DNA from: an uncultured Bacteroidota bacterium | Lineage (GTDB): Bacteria > Bacteroidota > Bacteroidia > Flavobacteriales > Flavobacteriaceae | Assembly (NCBI GenBank): GCA_903920835.1 | Contig: CAIXNQ010000077.1 | Location: forward strand, 1 to 13,851 | DNA length: 13,851 bases | Direction: 5' to 3' | In this document: piece by piece, positions 1 through 5,900 of the stretch | Layout: each line of letters opens with the position of its first letter | Numbering within the stretch: the first letter of the stretch is position 1 | The notes under the pieces: model-generated | Database searches by the model: none | Seen by the model: only the letters and a program-made list of their open reading frames with translations | What the model was told of the DNA's origin: nothing | Position numbers and translations under genes: made by a program

Positions 1-31
1 GCACTAATTTTTTTAATTAAACTTTAATTTC

Positions 32-802
32 ATGAAAAATATTTTTTCTTTTTTTGTTGTATTGATTTGTTTTTGTTCTTTTTATGGTCAAACAAAATCT
101 ACAGGTATTGTGCCTCTTGGAGATGGCTCAATGACTGTAAAAATTGACTTATTTTCTGATTTAAATCAAGTAAAAATAACTCTAACAGGTCCAGAGTTAA
201 GATGGTTTTCTATAGGTTTTGATTGCAACATGATGTTAGGCGAACACGATTGTTTGATTTATACGGATACCTTTCACGACGGAAATATGTCGGGAGGACA
301 CGTAGCACCAACAATCGACCTTATAGAAAACTGGACACTGCAGTCAAACAACGTTGTTGCAGGAATTAGAACTATTGAAGCAACAAGAAATTATGATTCA
401 ACAGATCCTTTAGATTATAGCTTTTATAGTTCTTTAACTTCATTAGATATAATATGGGCTTTTGCAAGTGCAGATACTACAGTTCTTATTTATCATGGTG
501 ATAATTTTGGAATAACAACCTTAAATTTTACTGATTTAAATTCAATTTCTTTCGATAATTCAAATTTATTCACTCTTGTAAAAAGTGAAAGTTCTGGTAA
601 AATTGAAATAAATAACAATACAGGAAATTCAATAAATGAAATTGATTTATATGATTTTAGTGGCAAATTAATTTATAAATCTAAAATACAATTGACTGAG
701 AAAATCATCGAATTTTCGCCAAGTAATGTTCAGCGTGGGGTTTATTTTGTTGAAATTATTTTCAATAACAATTCAAAGTTGTATAAAAAAATAATATTGT
801 AA
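32..802 (+). CDS. Secreted DOMON-domain protein with C-terminal T9SS sorting domain
   Basis: The 256-aa product starts with a signal peptide (hydrophobic residues 4-17, likely cut between Gly19 and Gln20, the common flavobacterial cut before Gln). Residues about 34-165 look like a DOMON beta-sandwich: WFSIGF (58-63), a Met pair (67-68), a conserved Arg (119), IWAFAS (141-146) and YHG (154-156). DOMON domains bind heme or sugars; in heme-binding members a Met and a His are axial ligands, and Met67/68 with His155 could fill that role, which is inference. Residues about 182-256 match the type A T9SS sorting domain: it ends in GVYFVEI and a basic KLYKKIIL tail, so the protein should be exported by T9SS and released or anchored at the cell surface. 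No catalytic domain accompanies the DOMON domain. It stands alone, with 878 bp of gene-free DNA downstream, so its partner is unknown. The call is firm for the sorting tail and good for DOMON. Confidence 0.85.
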   Translation: MKNIFSFFVVLICFCSFYGQTKSTGIVPLGDGSMTVKIDLFSDLNQVKITLTGPELRWFSIGFDCNMMLGEHDCLIYTDTFHDGNMSGGHVAPTIDLIENWTLQSNNVVAGIRTIEATRNYDSTDPLDYSFYSSLTSLDIIWAFASADTTVLIYHGDNFGITTLNFTDLNSISFDNSNLFTLVKSESSGKIEINNNTGNSINEIDLYDFSGKLIYKSKIQLTEKIIEFSPSNVQRGVYFVEIIFNNNSKLYKKIIL

Positions 803-1675
803 AATTATTGTATATTAAACGGTAAAAGTTAAAAATTACTCCATAAATTATTTTAGCTAATAATAATATTTCTCAAATTAAATTTATATTTTACTCTTTT
901 TTTTATTAATTCAAAACATAATATTGTTGCTTAAAATTTTCAATTTCATTAAATTTAGCTATGGTTTTATTTTTAGAAAAACAATTTTATTACGCATAAC
1001 CGATTTTTTTTAATTTTTAAATATGAAACTTTATTAATTATATCTTATCCTTTATTTTTTTTGTTGCATTTCATATTGAATATAACTATGACTTAACAAA
1101 ATTCATTTTTTTTTAATTCTCAAAATTACATTAATTTAAAAATGAATATAAAGATTATTATTTTCTTTTTTTATTGTTGTAATATTAATTCTGTTTCAAC
1201 AGTAAGGCTATTTTGATACGAAATAAATTACTACAAATCGGAAAGTCGAATAGCATACATTTCTTACCATTCTTATCAAATAATTTATTATGGATTATTG
1301 TCACTTTTTAATTATATAAAAGCATTTATTTGAGTAATTAAAAACACTAATTCTTCAAGTAAAATAAGAAAATTCTAGTTCATAAATCGGAAATAAAATC
1401 ATTTAAAATGAAATTATCAATAACTATAATAAATGGGGATAAATAAACTGAAAACCATTCTATTGATAATTTATTTTACTCTTCTTTTGAAATCTTTCTT
1501 TGTTTTTAGTCCATAATAAATTATTTACAAAATAATGATGCATATTAATAGTCATTTATTATTTAATTTATAAAATCATTAAACCCAAACAGATCCAGAT
1601 AGTAAAACTTGTAGCGATTCGAATAAAAAAATTAGGCATTTAACATTCGCTCTTCAATTTCAAGTATTTTCAAAC
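803..1675. other. Long AT-rich intergenic stretch, no convincing gene
   Basis: This stretch has stops in all frames and no ORF I would defend. Counted samples at 841-900 and 1081-1140 each have 8 G+C in 60 bases, against 23 in 60 in a neighbouring coding sample (3661-3720). The only gene-like scrap is a 24-codon frame at 1142-1216 whose start resembles a signal peptide (MNIKIIIFFFYCC) and then stops. It could be the remnant of a secreted-protein gene or chance. A short repeated AAATCGGAAA occurs near 1235 and 1384. No terminator with a clear GC stem follows the DOMON gene. Confidence 0.6.
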
Positions 1676-1683
1676 TATATTTG
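1653..1683 (+). promoter_or_regulatory. Candidate Bacteroidota promoter for the mrp gene
   Basis: TATATTTG at 1676-1683 matches the Bacteroidota -7 consensus TAnnTTTG exactly. A TTC at 1653-1655, 20 nt upstream, is a one-base mismatch to the -33 TTG. Transcription would start near 1689-1691, leaving a leader of about 53 nt before the ATG at 1744. The site argues against translation starting at the in-frame TTG at 1681, which lies inside the -7 element. Confidence 0.55.
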
Positions 1684-1743
1684 CCTGTCAAAATATTAGA
1701 TTATTTAGAATCGTTTTATTTGAATAAAAACAAACATCCAGAG

Positions 1744-2871
1744 ATGAAATTAGACAGAAAAGATATTATAAAAGCATTAGAAACCATCACTATTGCTGGC
1801 GAAGGAAAGAATATGGTTGAAAGTGGCGCAATTGGCAATGTGGTAACTTTTGGAGATGAAGTAATTGTAGATTTAGTGCTTTCGTCACCAGCAATGCACA
1901 TTAAAAAACGTGCCGAAGACGATATTAAAAAAACCATCAATGATTTAGTTTCTCCAACAGCTGTGGTAAAAATCAATACCAAAGTTGTTGTGCCAGATAA
2001 TAATGAAATTAAAGGCAAAACCATTCCAGGCATTAGCAATATTGTTGCTGTTGCCTCAGGGAAAGGTGGTGTTGGCAAATCTACAGTTACGGCAAATCTT
2101 GCTATTTCGTTAGCTAAAATGGGCTTTTCTGTTGGGATTTTAGACGCTGATATTTATGGCCCTTCAATGCCAATCATGTTTGATGTTGAAAACGAAAAAC
2201 CCTTATCGGTTGATGTAGATGGCAAGTCAAAAATGAAACCGATTGAGAGCTATAACATCAAGATTTTATCGATTGGATTTTTCACATCGCCCAGTCAAGC
2301 CGTTATTTGGCGAGGACCAATGGCTTCTAAAGCTTTGAACCAAATGATTTTTGATGCCGATTGGGGACAAATGGATTTTTTACTCATTGATTTACCACCC
2401 GGCACCGGCGACATTCATTTGTCAATAATGCAATCACTTCCAATCACTGGAGCAGTTGTGGTTAGCACACCCCAAACAGTTGCACTTGCCGATGCACGTA
2501 AAGGAGTTTCAATGTTTTTATCAGACAGTATCAAAGTTCCAGTACTCGGAATTATTGAAAACATGGCCTATTTTACTCCAGCAGAACTTCCAGAAAACAA
2601 ATACTACATTTTTGGCAAAGAAGGAGCGAAAAACCTCGCCGAAGATTTGAAAGTTCCGTTTTTAGGAGAAGTTCCGTTAGTTCAAAGCATTCGAGAAGCA
2701 GGAGATTGCGGACGACCAGCAGCATTACAAACCGATTCTCCGCTCCAAGCTATCTTTGAAGAAATAACCCGAAATGTGGTTCAAGAAGTAGTGAATCGAA
2801 ACGAAACTTTACCTGCTACCGAAATAATTAAAATTGCTACAATGGCAGGTTGCTCAGCCGTTAAAAAATAA
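1744..2871 (+). CDS. mrp: Mrp/ApbC-family iron-sulfur cluster carrier ATPase
   Basis: This 375-aa P-loop ATPase is thought to bind and pass on Fe-S clusters in the cytoplasm. An N-terminal MIP18/DUF59-type domain covers about residues 3-80. The deviant Walker A motif GKGGVGKST is at 106-114, LDADIYGPSMP follows at about 133, and the Walker B-like FLLIDLPPGTGD is at 212-223. The CxxC cluster-ligand pair that Mrp/Nbp35 proteins usually carry after the IENM motif is absent here: IENMAYFTPAELPENKYY (271-288) has no cysteine. Only Cys322 and Cys370 (in the C-terminal MAGCSAVKK) remain in the second half. I chose ATG 1744 because the longer in-frame TTG at 1681 lies in the promoter and because MKLDRKDIIKALETI is the usual start of flavobacterial homologues as I recall them. 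It is the first gene of the Fe-S cluster; the NifU-like gene follows after 13 nt. Confidence 0.93.
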   Translation: MKLDRKDIIKALETITIAGEGKNMVESGAIGNVVTFGDEVIVDLVLSSPAMHIKKRAEDDIKKTINDLVSPTAVVKINTKVVVPDNNEIKGKTIPGISNIVAVASGKGGVGKSTVTANLAISLAKMGFSVGILDADIYGPSMPIMFDVENEKPLSVDVDGKSKMKPIESYNIKILSIGFFTSPSQAVIWRGPMASKALNQMIFDADWGQMDFLLIDLPPGTGDIHLSIMQSLPITGAVVVSTPQTVALADARKGVSMFLSDSIKVPVLGIIENMAYFTPAELPENKYYIFGKEGAKNLAEDLKVPFLGEVPLVQSIREAGDCGRPAALQTDSPLQAIFEEITRNVVQEVVNRNETLPATEIIKIATMAGCSAVKK

Positions 2872-2884
2872 AAAAAAACAGAAC

Positions 2885-3124
2885 ATGACAACAGCAGAAT
2901 TAACTGTAACAATTCAAAAAGCACTCGACGAAATCAGACCTTTTTTGAACTCAGACGGTGGCGATATTAGCTTGGTTTCTATAGACGATGACAAACACGT
3001 AAAGGTTCGGCTAGAAGGCGCATGTCTGTCTTGCAGCGTCAACCAAATGACTTTAAAAGCAGGCGTTGAAACCACGATTAAAAAATATGCACCACAAATA
3101 GAAACTGTTGAAAATATTGCTTAA
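2885..3124 (+). CDS. NifU C-terminal-domain (Nfu-type) Fe-S scaffold protein
   Basis: This 79-aa protein corresponds to the stand-alone NifU C-terminal domain, which assembles or transfers Fe-S clusters between subunits in the cytoplasm. Visible hallmarks are the N-terminal helix ALDEIRPFLNSDGGDI (13-28), the strand KVRLEGAC, and the cluster-binding CLSC pair (Cys47, Cys50) followed by the conserved MTLKAGVE. The family more often has CxxCP at this site; here Ser-Val follows the second Cys. The frame stays open upstream to 2834, inside mrp, but ATG 2885 gives a normal family start and leaves a clean 13-nt gap after mrp. The pairing with mrp indicates a joint role in cluster delivery, presumably to proteins such as the ferredoxin encoded further downstream. 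Confidence 0.92.
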   Translation: MTTAELTVTIQKALDEIRPFLNSDGGDISLVSIDDDKHVKVRLEGACLSCSVNQMTLKAGVETTIKKYAPQIETVENIA

Positions 3125-3129
3125 TAAAA

Positions 3130-3156
3130 GCAATGTTTTTTACTTTGTTACATTGC
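3130..3156 (+). other. Short inverted repeat between nifU-like and reductase genes
   Basis: GCAATGT (3130-3136) and ACATTGC (3150-3156) form a perfect 7-bp inverted repeat around a 13-nt T-rich loop, directly after the nifU-like stop codon. A weak GATTTTC follows, so it might be a poor terminator, an mRNA-stabilising hairpin, or chance. I cannot tell which. Confidence 0.3.
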
Positions 3157-3175
3157 GATTTTCAAACCAAACAAA

Positions 3176-4228
3176 ATGATTGAAACAGACATACTCATTA
3201 TTGGCGCAGGACCTACGGGTCTTTTTGCCGTTTTTGAAGCAGGATTATTAAAGTTAAAATGCCATATTATTGACGCTTTGCCTCAGCCCGGCGGACAATT
3301 GGCAGAGTTATATCCTAAAAAACCTATTTTTGATATTCCGGGTTATCCAACGGTTTTAGCAGGAGATTTGGTTACTAATTTAATGGAACAAATCAAACAA
3401 TTCCAGCCAGGATTTACCTTATCTGAAACTGCCGAAACTATAGAAAAATTAGAAGATGGAGCTTTTATAGTAACCACCAACAAAGGGACAAAACACCACG
3501 CCAAAGCAGTAGCAATTGCTGGTGGTCTCGGAACTTTTGAACCCAGAAAACCACCAATTGACAACATTTCTTTTTATGAAGAAAAAGGTGTAGAATATTT
3601 TGTAAAAGACCCCGAATTATTCCGTGACAAAAGAATTGTAATTGCTGGCGGAGGCGACTCTGCTCTGGATTGGAGTATTTTTCTTGCCGATGTTGCTTCA
3701 GAAGTTACTTTAATTCACAGACGAAATGAGTTTAGAGGTGCTTTAGACTCGGTCGAGAAAGTTCAAGAATTAAAAAAAACGGGGAAAATTAAATTAATCA
3801 CACCTGCAGAAGTCGTAGCAATTAATGGTCAAAACCACGTTGAGAGTTTGGTGCTAGAAAACGAAGGAGTGCAACAAACAATGGCAACAGATTATTTCAT
3901 TCCATTGTTTGGACTTACGCCAAAACTTGGAGCTATTGCCAACTGGGGACTTGAAATTGAAAAAAACGCCATCAAAGTCAACAACGCTTTAGACTATCAA
4001 ACCAATATTGATGGGATTTATGCCATTGGCGACGTCAACATTTATCCCGGAAAATTAAAATTGATTTTATGCGGTTTTCACGAAGCAACATTAATGTGTC
4101 AGAGCGTTTATCAACGCATAAATCCGGGGAAGAAGTATGTTTTGAAATACACGACTGTTTCTGGCGTTGATGGTTTTGACGGCACCAGAAAAGAAGCTGA
4201 AAAAGCGGTTGTTAAATCGATAGAATAA
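3176..4228 (+). CDS. Thioredoxin-reductase-like ferredoxin-NADP(+) reductase
   Basis: This 350-aa flavoprotein moves electrons between NADPH and ferredoxin. The FAD-binding Rossmann motif is GAGPTG (10-15) and PGGQLAELYP follows at 38-47. The NADP-binding motif GGGDSALDW is at 158-166, followed by HRRNEFRG (181-188), whose Arg residues typically hold the 2'-phosphate of NADPH. The second FAD motif IYAIGD is at 281-286. The CxxC redox pair of true thioredoxin reductase is missing from the NADP domain. Together with the C-terminal extension after residue 315, that places it in the TrxR-like ferredoxin-NADP reductase group (as Bacillus YumC or Chlorobium FNR) rather than among thioredoxin reductases. 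It starts 51 nt after the nifU-like gene and probably belongs to the same transcript. Its likely partner ferredoxin lies 678 bp downstream, beyond two inserted genes. Confidence 0.92.
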   Translation: MIETDILIIGAGPTGLFAVFEAGLLKLKCHIIDALPQPGGQLAELYPKKPIFDIPGYPTVLAGDLVTNLMEQIKQFQPGFTLSETAETIEKLEDGAFIVTTNKGTKHHAKAVAIAGGLGTFEPRKPPIDNISFYEEKGVEYFVKDPELFRDKRIVIAGGGDSALDWSIFLADVASEVTLIHRRNEFRGALDSVEKVQELKKTGKIKLITPAEVVAINGQNHVESLVLENEGVQQTMATDYFIPLFGLTPKLGAIANWGLEIEKNAIKVNNALDYQTNIDGIYAIGDVNIYPGKLKLILCGFHEATLMCQSVYQRINPGKKYVLKYTTVSGVDGFDGTRKEAEKAVVKSIE

Positions 4229-4240
4229 ATTTTATATTTG
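4209..4240 (+). promoter_or_regulatory. Candidate Bacteroidota promoter for the 68-aa/nucleotidyltransferase cassette
   Basis: TTG at 4209-4211 (-33) and TATATTTG at 4233-4240 (-7) are separated by 21 nt, a full match to the Bacteroidota consensus elements and close to their usual spacing. The -33 element sits in the 3' end of the reductase gene. Transcription would start near 4247, leaving a leader of about 10 nt to ATG 4258 or about 25 nt to ATG 4273. It could also drive the ferredoxin gene, which is packed tightly behind the cassette. Confidence 0.6.
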
Positions 4241-4257
4241 TTTTAAAAAAACTGGTT

Positions 4258-4464
4258 ATGGAAAATTACAGAATGGACAGAACGATAGTTTCTAAATCTT
4301 CATTTGAAGTTGCAGACGATCATGTAACATTCTACAAAGACAAAACACCTTTAGAACGATTGAATTATGCTTGCAGTTTAATAAATTCCATTTTTAATTC
4401 AAATCCTGAAATGAAAGTAGATCGAACTAATACATCCGCCAGAAAACATGCCAAATCTATTTAA
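4258..4464 (+). CDS. Small conserved-looking protein paired with nucleotidyltransferase, function unknown
   Basis: This 68-aa soluble, charged protein has no signal peptide or membrane segment. Features that can be seen are an N-terminal MDRTIVSKSSFEVADDH, a central KTPLERLNYACSLINSIF that looks helical, and a basic tail ending RKHAKSI. I have a loose memory of similar short Bacteroidota proteins next to small nucleotidyltransferases, some carrying misleading automatic names, but I know of no established function. ATG 4258 is only about 10 nt from the predicted transcription start, so the second ATG at 4273 (giving MDRTIVSK) may be the real start. It overlaps the next gene by 17 nt (4448-4464), so the two are almost certainly co-translated. 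It might be an antitoxin, an adaptor or a regulatory subunit; the sequence does not decide. Confidence 0.75.
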   Translation: MENYRMDRTIVSKSSFEVADDHVTFYKDKTPLERLNYACSLINSIFNSNPEMKVDRTNTSARKHAKSI

Positions 4465-4906
4465 TGTTGACTTTTTAGATTTCTTAGAACTTTTAAATAA
4501 GCATGAAGTTGACTTTTTATTAGTTGGTGGTTATGCTGTTATTATACATGGTTATAATCGAAGTACGGGGGATTTAGACTTATGGATTAACAAAACACCT
4601 TTAAATTATTTCAATCTAAAAAAAGTATATTCTGATTTTGGAGCTCCAATTTTTCCTCAAGAAGATTTTGAAAGCGGTAGTTATGATGTATGGAGTATAG
4701 GAGCTGAACCTCTAAAAATCGAAATTATTACAAATGTAGATGGTTTAATTTTTGAAGAAAGTAAAAGCCGTTGTAAATGGTTTCAAATAGAAAAACTAAA
4801 AGTTCCCTATATAGATTTTGATGATTTAATTAAAAACAAATTTGCTTCTGGCAGATATAAAGATTTGGCAGATATTGAACAACTAAATAAATTAAAAAAA
4901 CAGTAA
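4448..4906 (+). CDS. Small nucleotidyltransferase (MNT/DUF6036-like fold)
   Basis: The 152-aa protein has the pol-beta-type nucleotidyltransferase core: a helix ELLNKHEVDF, then LLVGGYAVIIHG with the Gly pair 27-28, then STGDLDLWI with the two metal-binding Asp residues 42 and 44, and a third acidic candidate Glu92 in KIEIITNVDGL. The C-terminal DDLIKNKFASGRYKDLADIE (125-144) is typical of the DUF6036/minimal-nucleotidyltransferase group. The catalytic residues appear intact, so it should transfer a nucleotide from an NTP to an unknown target. Relatives include toxin or antitoxin components (MNT of HEPN-MNT, AbiEii), but the upstream 68-aa partner is not a recognisable HEPN protein. Its start codon lies inside the upstream gene, and its stop codon (4904-4906) directly abuts the ferredoxin start at 4907. 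Confidence 0.85.
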   Translation: MPNLFNVDFLDFLELLNKHEVDFLLVGGYAVIIHGYNRSTGDLDLWINKTPLNYFNLKKVYSDFGAPIFPQEDFESGSYDVWSIGAEPLKIEIITNVDGLIFEESKSRCKWFQIEKLKVPYIDFDDLIKNKFASGRYKDLADIEQLNKLKKQ

Positions 4907-5239
4907 ATGCCTCAAGATATTACCATAAAAATAACTGACCGAGAAGGAACAATTCATGAGGTTCAAGCGCCGACAGACATGAATTTAAACATCATGGAAT
5001 TAATTCGTATGTATGAATTAGCTCCAGAAGGAACAGTTGGCGTTTGTGGCGGCATGGCGATGTGTGCTTCTTGTCAATGCTATGTTTTAAATTCGGTTTT
5101 AAAAACCGAACGGAATGATGACGAAGAGGCAATGCTCTCTGAAGCTTTTCATGTGCAGCCCAATAGCCGTTTGGGTTGCCAAATCCCGATTACAGAAGAC
5201 ATAGAAGGGTTGGAGTTGAAGATTGCGCCAGAGCAATAG
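4907..5239 (+). CDS. Adrenodoxin-type [2Fe-2S] ferredoxin
   Basis: This 110-aa cytoplasmic electron carrier has the vertebrate/bacterial adrenodoxin ligand pattern C-x5-C-x2-C-xn-C: Cys47, Cys53, Cys56 and Cys91 (VCGGMAMCASCQC and RLGCQIP). Cys58 is an additional cysteine beside the third ligand. The acidic stretch ERNDDEEAMLSEA (68-80) corresponds to the partner-docking region of the family. A natural electron donor is the reductase encoded at 3176-4228, and cluster supply could come from the Mrp and NifU-like proteins. It starts immediately after the nucleotidyltransferase stop codon with no intervening base, so its translation depends on the cassette transcript or on read-through. No terminator with a strong stem follows in the 203-nt gap to umuD. 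Confidence 0.92.
   Translation: MPQDITIKITDREGTIHEVQAPTDMNLNIMELIRMYELAPEGTVGVCGGMAMCASCQCYVLNSVLKTERNDDEEAMLSEAFHVQPNSRLGCQIPITEDIEGLELKIAPEQ
5092..5110. repeat. Perfect 9-bp inverted repeat inside the ferredoxin gene
   Basis: TTCGGTTTT (5092-5100) and AAAACCGAA (5102-5110) are perfect reverse complements with one A between, within codons for NSVLKTERN. A similar half, ATCGGTTTTA, occurs at 5420-5429 just upstream of umuD. It may be a protein-binding site or simply a coding coincidence. Confidence 0.35.
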
Positions 5240-5442
5240 AGAACTTTGAATGATTATATATAAGAATCCTAAGTATAAATCAAATCCAAGATTCGGCGCA
5301 AAAATTTATAATTCATAATTTTATCAATTCACGAAAAAATCAACAAAGCTATTAAGATGTTTTTTCAGATTGATGTAATGAATAAAAAAAATAATCTTGT
5401 AAATTAATATTAAAATCAAATCGGTTTTATTTACAGAAAATA

Positions 5443-5892
5443 ATGAAACTAACAGAAATCTACAAATCCAAAAACTTCGATTTTTTTTCTGCATTAACAG
5501 AAACAGATTTAGAATTACCATTTGTTAAAGAAGGTATTTCTGCTGGTTTTCCATCTCCAGCCGATGATTTTTTAGACACGGGAATTGACCTGAATAAAGA
5601 ACTAATTAAGAATCCGAGCGCTACTTTCTATGGAAGAGTGAAAGGAAACTCTATGCAAGATCTCGGAATCCATAACGGCGATTTGTTGGTGATTGACAAA
5701 AGTTTAAATCCACAAAACGGCAAGATTGCTATTTGTTTTATTGACGGAGAATTTACGATTAAAAGAATAATGATTGAGCAAGACTGCATTTGGCTAATGC
5801 CAGCAAATAAAGACTATCAGCCCATAAAAGTGACCGCAGAAAATGATTTTCTTGTTTGGGGAATCGTGACCAATGTTATTAAATATTTTTAA
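5443..5892 (+). CDS. umuD: UmuD-type self-cleaving S24 peptidase, subunit of polymerase V
   Basis: The 149-aa protein is processed in a RecA-dependent manner to UmuD', which joins UmuC as translesion DNA polymerase V. The cleavage site is probably Ala34-Gly35 in EGISAGFPSPADD. The Ser/Lys dyad is Ser70 (GNSMQDLGI) and Lys107 (FTIKRI); their spacing of 37 equals that of E. coli UmuD (Ser60, Lys97). There is no N-terminal helix-turn-helix, so it is not a LexA-type repressor. umuC follows after 8 nt, so the pair forms an operon. Upstream, TTG at 5397-5399 and TCGGTTTT at 5421-5428 could be a degenerate promoter. I see no SOS box I can name, in keeping with the poorly known SOS control in Bacteroidota. 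Confidence 0.95.
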   Translation: MKLTEIYKSKNFDFFSALTETDLELPFVKEGISAGFPSPADDFLDTGIDLNKELIKNPSATFYGRVKGNSMQDLGIHNGDLLVIDKSLNPQNGKIAICFIDGEFTIKRIMIEQDCIWLMPANKDYQPIKVTAENDFLVWGIVTNVIKYF

Positions 5893-5900
5893 ACCAACAA

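Noticed and set aside
1021..1076. ATATGAAA ... TTTCATAT inverted repeat in the long gap
   Set aside because: It is low complexity, has a 40-base loop and lacks a U-run or supporting context.
1615..1655. AGCGA ... TCGCT inverted repeat upstream of the mrp promoter
   Set aside because: It has only 5-bp arms separated by about 30 bases in AT-rich DNA, so it is expected by chance.
1716..2078. 120-codon open frame on the - strand inside mrp
   Set aside because: It lies opposite a well-supported gene, has no recognisable motif and looks like a low-complexity shadow of mrp codons.
4258..4464. Possibility that the 68-aa protein is the HEPN half of a HEPN-MNT toxin-antitoxin pair
   Set aside because: It is too short for a HEPN bundle and the basic tail does not fit the Rx4-6H motif (seven residues separate the first Arg and the His).
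5301..5322. AAAATT ... AATTTT hairpin after the ferredoxin gene as a terminator
   Set aside because: It is a six-base all-A/T stem, too weak to call in DNA of this composition.
5443..5892. S24 peptidase as a LexA repressor
   Set aside because: It has only about 33 residues before the cleavage site and no helix-turn-helix; its length and its umuC neighbour fit UmuD.
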